The translations under genes and the position numbers were made by a program. From Gigantopelta aegis (lineage: Eukaryota > Mollusca > Gastropoda > Neomphalida > Peltospiridae): DNA of 64,000 bases. The stretch lies in NCBI RefSeq assembly GCF_016097555.1, contig NC_054712.1, forward strand, positions 47,152,571 to 47,216,570. The letters are read 5' to 3'. The notes beneath the pieces were generated by a model that saw only the letters and a list, made by a program, of their open reading frames with translations, was not told the origin of the DNA and did not search any database. Shown piece by piece: positions 35,501 to 47,500 of this stretch; position 1 is the first letter of the stretch; the number at the start of each line of letters is the position of its first letter.

Positions 35501-38500
35501 TAAATGGAAATGACAGAATCAGTCCGAGCCTGGTATGTGACTCTTGGAAAGTGTTACCAGGTATTCAAGAGTGGGTCGTAGTCCCGGCTCCGTTCTCATG
35601 CAACTTGAGGTCAAATCCTTTAGTTCTGTGCTGCCCTGTAGATTCTGGAAGGACGGGAGTTCTCCTTGCACGATATCCATGTACATCTGGAATGGATTGA
35701 TTCCCTCTATGTCGAAGAACGCTGGTTCGAGACAAAGAAGCTCGTACAGGATACAGCCCAGCGACCAGACAAAAGCCGTACTGTCAGGGTTATTGTGTGT
35801 GATGACCTCCGGGGCGTCGTATATCGGCTCGGGTAAACCCATGTTGAAAAACGTGATGTCCTCCTCGTCAGGTTCCGTTTCCTTGACATCGAGGAAGATC
35901 TTGTTATGGGCGAGGAAGATTATCACGCTGGGTTTGATCTTGGTGTCTGGCCGCGGGTTGGTCAGTACGAGCTGGCTGCACACTGCGTGGATGACGCGCC
36001 ACACAAAGGTGTCTTCGAAGGACTCCCCGTCTTTGATGCACCGAGCGATCTTGTCCTGCAGCGAGTCGGTGCTGTTGTACACACAACACAGGTATCCCTG
36101 CTCGCCAAACACAGTCAGGTAACTCGGGTGGCTTGTGTCCAGTTGCACCCCTGGAATAGAATCATTCAACATGCTTAGGCTAAATACCATATACAGTAGA
36201 GAATATTTTGTTCAGTATCGTGCAACCCCTGCAATTGCATCACTGCCAGTGCACCATGACTATATCAAAGACTGTGGTATATGCTATCCTGTCTGTGGGA
36301 TGGTGCATATAAAAGATCCCTTGTTACTAATGAAAAAATGTAGCGGGTTTCCTCTCTGTGACTCAAAATGACCATATGTTTGACATCCAATAGCCAATGA
36401 TTAATAAATCAATGTGCTCTAGTGGTGTCTTTAAACAAAACAAACTTTTTTTTTTACTAAGTGATCTTGGCGCTTAAAGTGCTTTTCCAGACCATACACT
36501 AAAATTTCAAATTCAACAATTAAATGCTTTCTTAATTCATTGCAATAATATTTTACACCGATATGTAAATCAATAATTACGAAAATGCCCCATAAAAGTA
36601 TTAAAACATCACTCCTGTAGAACACTTCCGGAAACACCGAGTAAAATTCTCGGTAAAAACATTTGCTTGTAAATAGCCGTGACGTCATGAAGGGAATGCG
36701 CTTCACAGAAACCTACCACGAGATGACTTCCAGGTCAAGCGAAAGTGGGACTGACAGCGACTGCCAAGCTCAATTATCATGCGATTCTGCTTTTGATGAT
36801 GAATAGTGTAGTAATGACGACTGGACTAATATTTGTGCAACACAACAAATAATGCCTTATCAGTTTGAACCTGGAACATCTTCCGATGAACCACCGGCCT
36901 GACAGATGACGATGAAAATAGTCGTGGAGACAGCTTATTACTAATTTACAACTTTTATTCTTGTTATATGTTGTTTAGCTTTTCGTGCAAATTATTTTGC
37001 TACACTGTATGTTCTAATAATTGTGATGTAGTAGAAAAGACGATAAATAACTCTTGAATTCTACGAGCCAAGTGGACCCGATATCGGTAATTTTAAGAAA
37101 TAAAGAAAAACGACTTTTAGTCCGTCCCGTCCCTCTATTAAGATGTTTTTTTGTGAATAATTTCAGTTTAGTTTGACGTAAAAAAAAAAAGTAAAAGTGT
37201 TTTGGAAATAACAAAACAGTACTAATTTTGTGTGCAGTTGTGAAAACAATCGGGTCAGAAATAAATGACTTGTAAATTCCATAGTATGAAAAAAAGTGTT
37301 CTCTGTAAGGTATAGTAAAATTAATTTAATGTATTTATAGTCTGTCTTACAGGGAACGCCTTTTTTCATACTATGGAATTTACAAGTCATTTATTTCTGA
37401 CCCGATTGTTTTCTAAGATGCATACAAAAAGAACTGCTTTTTTTATTCTTATTTACAAAATTTATTTTTACAAAAAATTGGTAGGATGGGACGGACTAGG
37501 CTATAGATACTTACTTGTCTGAATTTTATTGTTAATGAAAATGTTCTCGAACTGTAAAGAAAAACCTCATAAACGAACGAGATGCAAACGACGACAAATC
37601 GGATCTCGATGATTGCAAGAACCGTGCATGAGAAAACAAACTGACCGGAGTTGGAAGCATAACACAGTTTGGGACATTGACGATATGCACCCCACGGTCG
37701 TTTTGGTGTGGATCATCTGGATGGCGTCGGCTTGTTGTCATTTGTTTTGTGTCGCAGAAAAATTGTTGGTATGGCATCTTTTTTAAAAGCCATAACATAT
37801 GGTATTCCCAAATCTCGCTTAAGCCGACAAGCCAGTTCGGATGAATCGAAACTAAAGTGTCTGCTATCACAACGGTCTCCGGCATTTTCTTCCTGTCCAG
37901 TCTTTCCACGTTGTTTTAATTAATTCACACACAGCTTTCTCACAGCAACATTACTAGGAAATGCTTCAGCCGCCAACAACACGCTGTTTAAACATAATAA
38001 ACACACAAGAAGCAATGAACAATGGCGCTGACTATCAAAAGGAGTCTTACGAAATCTTACTCAATCTTACTCGCCGCTCTTGCCTAGCAGGATGACTTTG
38101 TGCTTGTTGAAGAGGCAGGTGGCGGGGTATGTGCGTGTTATGTATTCACCACTCTTGCCTGGCAGGATGACTTTGATGAAGACTCTGCTTGTTGAAGAGG
38201 CAGGTGGCAGGGTATGTGCGTGTTATGTATTCACCACTCTTGCCTGGCAGAATGACTTTGACATAGACTTTGTATCTGTGGAAGAGGCAGGTGGTGGGGT
38301 ATGTGCGTGTTATGTATTCACCACTCTTGCCTGGCAGGATGACTTTGATGAAGACTGTGCTTGTTGAAGAGGCAGGTGGCAGGGTATGTGCGTGTTATGT
38401 ATTCACCACTCTTGCCTGGCAGAATGACTTTGACATAGACTTTGTATCTGTGGAAGAGGCAGGTGGTGGGGTATGTGCGTGTTATGTATTCACCACTCTT

Positions 38501-41500
38501 GCCTGGCAGAATGACTTTGACATAGACTTTGTATCTGTGGAAGAGGCAGGTGGTGGGGTATGTGCGTGTTATGTATTCACCACTCTTGCCTGGCAGAATG
38601 ACTTTGACATAGACTTTGTATCTGTGGAAGAGGCAGGTGGTGGGGTATGTGCGTGTTATGTATTCACCACTCTTGCCTGGCAGAATGACTTTGACATAGA
38701 CTTTGTATCTGTGGAAGAGGCAGGTGGTGGGGTATGTGCGTGTTATGTATTCACCACTCTTGCCTGGCAGAATGACTTTGACATAGACTTTGTATCTGTG
38801 GAAGAGGCAGGTGGTGGGGTATGTGCGTGTTATGTATTCACCACTCTTGCCTGGCAGAATGACTTTGACATAGACTTTGTATCTGTGGAAGAGGCAGGTG
38901 GTGGGGTATGTGCGTGTTATGTATTCACCACTCTTGCCTGGCAGAATGACTTTGACATAGACTTTGTATCTGTGGAAGAGGCAGGTGGTGGGGTATGTGC
39001 GTGTTATGTATTCACCACTCTTGCCTGGCAGAATGACTTTGACATAGACTTTGTATCTGTGGAAGAGGCAGGTGGTGGGGTATGTGCGTGTTATGTATTC
39101 ACCACCCTTGCCTTGCAGGATGACTTTGATGAAGACTGTGCTTGTTGAAGAGGCAGGTGGTGGGGTATGTGCGTGTTATGTATTCACCACCCTTGCCTGG
39201 CAGGATGACTGATGAAGACTGTGCTTGTTGAAGAGGCAGGTGGTGGGGTATGTGTGTGTTATGTACTTACCACTCTTGCCTGGCAGGATGACTTTGATGA
39301 AGACTGTGCTTGTTGAAGAGGCAGGTGGTGGGGTATGTGCGTGTTATGTATTCACCACTCTTGCCTGGCAGGATGTCTTTGATGAAGACTGTGCTTGTTG
39401 AAGAGGCAGGTGGTGGGGTATGTGTGTGTTATGTACTTACCACTCTTGCCTGGCAGGATGACTTTGATGAAGACTGTGCTTGTTGAAGAGGCAGGTGGTG
39501 GGGTATGTGCGTGTTATGTATTCACCACTCTTGCCTGGCAGGATGACTTTGATGAAGACTGTGCTTGTTGAAGAGGCAGGTGGTGGGGTATGTGTGTGTT
39601 ATGTACTTACCACTCTTGCCTGGCAGTATGACTTTGATGAAGACTGTGCTTGTTGAAGAGGCAGGTGGTGGGGTATGTGCGTGTTATGTATTCACCACTC
39701 TTGCCTGGCAGAATGACTTTGATGAAGACTGTGCTTGTTGAAGAGGCAGGTGGTGGGGTATGTGTGTGTTATGTACTTACCACTCTTGCCTGGCAGGATG
39801 ACTTTGATGAAGACTGTGCTTGTTGAAGAGGCAGGTGGTGGGGTATGTGCGTGTTATGTATTCACCACTCTTGCCTGGCAGGATGTCTTTGATGAAGACT
39901 GTGCTTGTTGAAGAGGCAGGTGGTGGGGTATGTGTGTGTTATGTACTTACCACTCTTGCCTGGCAGGATGACTTTGATGAAGACTGTGCTTGTTGAAGAG
40001 GCAGGTGGTGGGGTATGTGCGTGTTATGTATTCACCACTCTTGCCTGGCAGGATGACTTTGATGAAGACTGTGCTTGTTGAAGAGGCAGGTGGTGGGGTA
40101 TGTGTGTGTTATGTACTTACCACTCTTGCCTGGCAGTATGACTTTGATGAAGACTGTGCTTGTTGAAGAGGCAGGTGGTGGGGTATGTGCGTGTTATGTA
40201 TTCACCACTCTTGCCTGGCAGAATGACTTTGATGAAGACTGTGCTTGTTGAAGAGGCAGGTGGTGGGGTATGTGTGTGTTATGTACTTACCACTCTTGCC
40301 TGGCAGGATGACTTTGATGAAGACTTTGTGTTTGTTGAAGAGGCAGGTGGCGGGGTACGTGCGTGTGATGTAGTTCTCCCGACACAGGTCCTCCAGTTTG
40401 ATGAGGAAGTCGTCCAGATGAATGTTACTCACCGACTCCACAAGGATGCTGGGCAGAGGAAGATTCATTGCCTGAAAGTTTACTCATCTGTTTTGGTGTT
40501 ATATTTTCACAAACATATTTAGTCAACTGCTGTTTTGATATTATATTTTCCCCAGACATGTGGTCTAAATGGGTGGGGTGAAGCTTTCTGGTAGAAAGAA
40601 AGAAATGTTTTATTTAACGATGGACTCAACACATTTTATTTTCGGTTATATGGCATCAGACATATGGTTAAGGACCACACAGATTTTGAGAGGAAACCTG
40701 CTGTCGCCACTACATGGACTACTCTTTCCGATTAGCAGCAAGGGATCTTTTATTTGCGCTTCCCACAGGCAGGATACCCCAAACCATGGCCTTTGTTGAA
40801 CCAGTTATGGATCACTGGTCAGTGCAAGTGGTTTACACCTACCCATTGAGTCATGCGGAGCACTCACTCGGGGTTTGGAGTCGGTATCTGGATTAAAAAT
40901 CCCATGCCTCGACTGGGATCCGAACCCAGTACCTACCAGCCTGTAGACCGATGGCCTAACCACGACGCCACCGAGGCCGGTATTTTCTGGTAGATAACTT
41001 GTATGAGGTGCAGTGGGTCATGAGAATGATCATCTTGACATCAGTTTTTTCCTGTCCTAACCAATGAGGCATGACTGGTACATCAGTGTCCATGGTGTGT
41101 ACTGTCCTTTCCATATAAACATGGATATTAACATTCTCTAGACCAAGTGATTAAATAATCATATGTGATAGCCATAGTTTTAAAATGTGATGAGGTGTCA
41201 TTAAACAAACGTTCCTTTCCTTTTGAAAGTATACCCCAACCCTCTCTTAGAAATAGGTTTTTCTTAGAGAGTGAAAACGTTCTGCTTTTATTTTATTAAA
41301 TTATGTTTAATAGTGTACATTAGCCATAACCGTCACTGTACCTCACCCCACCCACACACAACATATGGTTTGTAAATCACTTTATCTCTCACCCACCACA
41401 TACTCAGACTATCATGGTTTGTACATAAACCCTCACCCCTTTCTTTGACAGCTGGAACATATAGTGTGTACAAAAAATAACAACTCACTATACTTCACTC

Positions 41501-44500
41501 CACTCGCACACAAGTAAAAAACACACCAAAAAACTTTAAATAAAACAACGTTTAAAAGGAAGGAAAGAAAAAAAAAAGGTGTTTTTTTTGCGGGATAAGA
41601 GTAAATTAGTTAGATTTTAATGAGCTTTTTGGGTTCTAAAAGACGCATTTGTTAAGGATTCTCTCAAGTGACATGTGTGTTAATAGTCTGGGCGAGATAG
41701 GGTTTGACCTTCCAAAAAATATACCAAAGCTGATTTTTGGCTCACTGATGCCATATCATATGTACATTGATATATTAGGAGCCTCACGCTGAGGTTGTTG
41801 GGGATTTATTTTTAATTGGATTTGTTTCAGGGGTAGTGGAGGGCCCAATTTACATTAAAATGCCATCAAGAATGAGAAAAGTGAGTCACATGCAACTTCA
41901 CTAACAAAACTTTAGTACTAACTCTTACAGGTATAGGCGCCTATAGTATGAAACTATACATTAGTAGTGCTTTAAACCTTAATAAGTTGAAAATATGCTG
42001 TTAACATAACTATTTCCTGAATCACGGGGGACTAAATGTAACATCGTACGATATAATGGTATTCGGTTTAAGACGGGTGGTATAAGGCTCCTAAATAAAA
42101 TTTCTACAATGTAAGGACACAGCATCAATGTTATATAGAGTCTGCACTGTATAAAAGGAAAGGTTTTTAATTGAAATTCCAACAAAGATCCACGAACAAA
42201 AGCAAGCCAGTTTACACATTTTCGAGTGCATCACCTTCTAAGATGGCGTCTGTTTGTCAGCAGAAACGTTATTGCAAGAGACACCCCGGCAATCAATGCA
42301 TGCAGGAACACATGCAAGTCCATTTTCCTTGCAGCTACACACCATTGTACCGCATGCATTTCTTGATGTTGATTTGCAGCTTAACACACAACCTAAAAAA
42401 TAAACTCTGGCGCAGCATCAATGTCAATCTTGATTGGAAGGAGGAGATTATTCTCGAATCTCCATCCCCACTTAGTCGGATCTAGGCATTCTAGGTTCAG
42501 CGTGGCCCATTGACATACCTGAAGATGCACCTTGAGTGCATGGAAGTATACTGTACGCCCAGATGGTGTCAGAGCTTCCGGTGTTAGCTTTTTCTTGCCC
42601 AGTACCATCAAATGCCAGTCAGCATGACGCAGTGTTGTGAGCGTATCATCCTCTTTTCTATTGTAGACACTTAGCATAAGGGTGTTACCTGCAGTGCCAA
42701 TTTGTTTTTGAGTGACATCTAATTTGCAAAGCAAGAACCAGCTTCCTGAATAATATCAGACTTCAGTGTTTGCAGGATCTTGAGCTTCCCTTTGCTATAG
42801 GTAGCAGACGTTGTGTCACAGCCTCCCCAGGTATGAGCTAACAGGATAAGTTCTGAAGGAATCGGCAACTTGTCCACGAGGGTTTGAATATTCCACCACA
42901 TCGACACTGCTTTGATTCTTGATGCTTTACAGGCCATTTCTCTAGCACGCTCTTTCATTGATGTTGTATAGAACACATTTTCCATAGTTGTGTTTACATG
43001 TTTCATCAACATAATACATACCTCTGTGTCATCGCCACAACTACAGATTTTCCAGTTTTGGCAAGACCAATCGCAGTTTTGACAATGAGAGCATCAGCAT
43101 CACTCTCACTTTGAGAGTTTCCTATACGGTGCTCAGTCAGTCTCTGACGTAGTAGCTTGATCAATTGACTCTGTTGACACGTGCGTGCTTCCATCTATAG
43201 TGATTGTAAAATTAGCAGCCACCCTACCACTAGTTTGACGTTGTTGCTCTTCATTTGTTTTTATCGAACGATCAAACTTGTAAGCATCGAAGACCACGTA
43301 TATTTCGTAGCTGCCGTGCAATGTGAAACAATGTGTTTGATGAAGTTAGAAGCCAGATCATTGTAGGCACATTGCAGAACCCATGGAGATTGGTGGAGAG
43401 CTGCACCACCGTCCACAACACAACAGTCAGCATTTGGCTTTTTAACGCGAAGTGATTGCTTAAGTAAACATGCGTAATTCCGACTTTCGTGTTTTTCTCA
43501 TGAACCCATTTTTGAAAAGGGCAGTGGGCTCTGGTGTGAACTCATAGTTGAAGTTGTTGATTTGGACTTTTCAGTCTTGACGAACAGTACAAGTGGGTCA
43601 ATGTGCACCACCTTTTTGTCCACTTTCACTCTCTTTTTGTAACCATTCAAGCGTGCATATTTGGTCTTTTCTACTAATTGAGGCATCTTCAAAGCACACT
43701 CCATCTAGCTTCTGCTGTATCTTAGCTCCAATTGCTTCGGCATCGTCACAACTGATACCGTCATTCTCCCCAGCAGTTAAACCATTTGCGAGACTTTTCA
43801 GGGTTGGGACGTCAGGGTCAAATGGATTGTGGTTTCCGAACCACACAGCCAACTTTTTCATATCCGACCAATCTCGTGATCTCCGACTCGTGCTTAGATT
43901 TACGTGCTGTTCACTCGTTCTGTGTTCCATCTTTGTGAGTGCACTCATCGCATTGTGGATTGCAGCACATCGGTGCATGCTGTTGATCAAGGTAGTGCGT
44001 ACTGACTCTGTTACTCCTCGCCCCCGTGTTAGACCCCTTCGACTTTTCAAGGATCGCATCAAGACCTGTTCGATGATAAGGTCGGTCCATAACCCTGCCC
44101 AATATCTATTACTCCGACGCTCAGTATGATATTCATGCTCATGGAAACTTCCATACACCCATGGATAGTCTGTATTCAATTGAAGCATCTGCTGCAGGTA
44201 CATCCTTGTAGACTTGGCATAGTGCACATGTCCAGCTGCTGCAAATAGATTGATCATCTTGCCAACTGTTTGCAGATGCAGACTCCAGTTACTGGTCCTC
44301 TCTGCGCAAATGAATTCTTTGATGATGCTGACATACCAAGGCATTGTATCGATAATTTGGCTGTATGAGACGATTTTCCCAACTCTTCCTTCAGTTTGCC
44401 AAGATTTTCTCCCAAGTTTTTCAGTTCTAACGACTTGGTGATCTCTTCTAGTCCACCTTGATAGTCTTCTTTGATGGCGCCACAAAGTAAGTCTATGTTC

Positions 44501-47500
44501 TCAACTTCCACATAAGATAGTGGCTTCAGGATACTGTTCCCCATACTAACGAGATTCTTACTCCTGTCATCATCATCGTCTCCTACGTCATCGCTCTCAT
44601 CATCGCTGGCATCATCATCATTCATGTCTGACTCGCTGTTATTGTGCGAATAATCTTCTTCACTACCAGCATCAAACTCAGTTTCACCTGATTCAATAGT
44701 GATCGTTGCTGGGGAAAACTAAGACAACAGTTTGAAGTTAACACAGACTCCAACATGAAAAATGCTCTGAGAGTGACTGCAATTCCTTCCCCAGTGAGAA
44801 TGTGTGTTACCACAACCTTTCAAATACCGTTTCGAAAGCAACGCTGAGACCAGACTCTGACATGATGATGGCTTTTTTATTATAACCACTTATAAGCTAA
44901 TAGGTACTTTAAAAGAAAGTATATCTTCAAAATTACCTAATTTGGGCATTCATAAATTTCCCGTATTTTACCGCGATACCCCCTCTACATAAAGTAACAT
45001 AAAATAATTTCCCCAACAGACTCAGAGTGAGGCTCCGAGTATGTTAAACTGCATAAAATTCTGCTTCGAATGGTACCAAACACAGCTTTGGTATATTTTT
45101 TGGAAGGTTAACCCTGTTTTGGGGCTATCTCGCCCGGACTATAAGTTTGCTGTACCTGATCCAAGCCTTGAGTGTGATGGCAGCCAGCACCGCTTGACGA
45201 CTACTTTGTTAAGTTTGTTGTACCTGATCCAAGACTTTGAGTGTGATGGCAGCCAGCACCACATGACGACTACATTGTTGTTAAGTTTATTGTACCTGAT
45301 CCAAGCCTTTGAGTGTGACGGCAGCCAGCACCACATGACGACTACATTGTTGTTAAGTTTGTTGTACCTGATCCAAGCCTTTCAGTGTGATGGCAGCCAG
45401 CACCGCTTGACGACTACATTGTTGTTAAGTTTATTGTACCTGATCCAAGCCTTTGAGTGTGATGGCAGCCAGCACCTCATGACGACTACATTGTTGTTAA
45501 GTTTATTGTACCTGATCCAAGCCTTTGAGTGTGATGGCAGCCAGCACCACATGACGACTACATTGTTGTTAAGTTTATTGTACCTGATCCAAGCCTTTGA
45601 GTGTGATGGCAGCCAGCACCACATGACGACTACATTGTTGTTAAGTTTGTTGTACCTGATCCAAGCCTTTGAGTGTGATGGCAGCCAGCACCGCTTGACG
45701 ACTACATTATTGTTAAGTTTATTGTACCTGATCCAAGCCTTTGAGTGTGATGGCAGCCAGCACCACATGACGACTACATTATTGTTAAGTTTATTGTACC
45801 TGATCCAAGCCTTTGAGTGTGATGGCAGCCAGCACCACATGACGACTACATTATTGTTAAGTTTATTGTACCTGATCCAAGCCTTTGAGTGTGATGGCAG
45901 CCAGCACCACATGATGACTACATTGTTGTTAAGTTTATTGTACCTGATCCAAGCCTTTGAGTGTGATGGCAGCCAGCACCGCTTGACGACTACATTGTTG
46001 TAGAGATGGTGGACTTTTCGGCTGATGGAAAATCGTTATTGTCTGTGATATTGGATTGAAGATGTGATACATCATGTTCCTGAAATGTAATAGCAATAAC
46101 AAGATTCTTGGAAAGTCATGGAAAGAAAGAAAGAAATGTTTTATTTAATGACGCACTCAACACATTTTATTTACGGTTATATGGCGTCAGACATGTGGTT
46201 AAGGACCACACAGATATTGAGAGAGGAAACCCGCTGTCACCACTTCATGGGCTACTCTTTTCGATTAGCAGCAAGGGATAGCACATACCACGACCTTTGT
46301 TACACCAGTTGTGGAGCACTGGCTTGAACGAGAAATAACCCAATGGGTCCACTGACGGGGATCGACCCTAGACCAACCACGCATCAAGCGAACGCTTTAC
46401 CACTGGGCTACGTCCAGCCCCTGGAAAGTCATGGAATAATGTCATGTTTTTTTGTGCCTTGAAAAGCCATCAGATTTTGTGGGTTGGATCAGAGAAAATG
46501 AAAAATGATTTGCATATTATTTTCTAGTGCATTCAAAAGTGCTAGAAAACCATGTTACAAAAAATGTCTAGCACATGGCATTACAGAATAACCCTTTTCA
46601 TTTGTTAATTGGTTACTGTTTACATATAAAAATTTTGTGACATAATTTATATTAGCTGAGAGAACGAGTGATGTCACATTAACAAAATAAAGTGCAGTGA
46701 ATTTTATATAATAATTAAATCAAAAGTATAACAACAATTGCACTAGAAAATAGTTCCTGGACTTATCCAATTATAGATGTTTTTTCTGACATTTGTCTCA
46801 AGAAAGTCAATCCATGGAGCTTGCTTCAAGGATTGATTGTTTTTTTAGATGTGTGTCAGAAAAGTCATCTACAAAAGATCTTTTTCTAGAAACTTATTCT
46901 CTCATTTAAAATAACACGAGCAGAATTCTGCATCAAAACATGTTGATTATTACAGAAATTAAAAAATATATATATATACAGTCGAACTTGGTCTAACGGT
47001 CACCTGTATATAATGGTCACCTGCCTATAACGGCCACTATAAATTCCCCCTAATGCATTTCCTTCTTTATTTGACCTGTACATAACGGCCAGCGGCCACT
47101 ATTTTTCACCCAAAATCACAGGTTGAACCTGCTATAACAGTCACAAAATGATCGTCGTGAAGATGTGTTTTTGGTGGGGTTTTTTTTAACCCTGATTATG
47201 TCTTTACTTTTTGAATCATCTTAAAAATTATAAATTAAATGTGTTTATTTGGCCATGTCTGTAGCTTTGGGTTTATTTTCCGTCAATGTAAAGTTCCATT
47301 GTAATTCTCTGATCATAATTGAAAAACAAACGGACCCTCGGTAACTTCTGTGACACTGAACAGTAGACGACTTCCCATTGGCTGTACATAATGTAATCTG
47401 TATGTATGATCACTCTATTCATTCTCAAGAAACAAAACAAATGAAGTGTTAAGTTAGGTGTCTGATTGTTTCTAGCTAGAGATGATTGGTAAATAAACAT

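Noticed and set aside
35544-36178. Open frames of 192 and 90 codons on the plus strand
   Set aside because: They are antisense to the last exon of the pseudokinase gene, which has recognisable kinase motifs on the minus strand.
38270-39148. 292-codon open frame with repeated [18 protein letters not shown] on the plus strand
   Set aside because: It is the antisense of a minisatellite whose 87-bp unit happens to be divisible by three. The unit comes from the end of a minus-strand exon plus its donor, and the frame breaks where the unit becomes 85 bp.
38085-40375. CRISPR-like appearance of regular repeats
   Set aside because: The repeats are directly abutting variants without unique spacers, and the DNA is clearly eukaryotic with introns.
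43593-44129. 178-codon open frame on the plus strand
   Set aside because: It is antisense to the minus-strand GCDTTSA-family sequence, which carries the recognisable protein motifs.
45041-46003. 320-codon open frame with repeated [14 protein letters not shown] on the plus strand
   Set aside because: It is a reading of the 72-bp exon-edge array on the wrong strand; there is no start context, no non-repeat domain and no homologue that I recognise.
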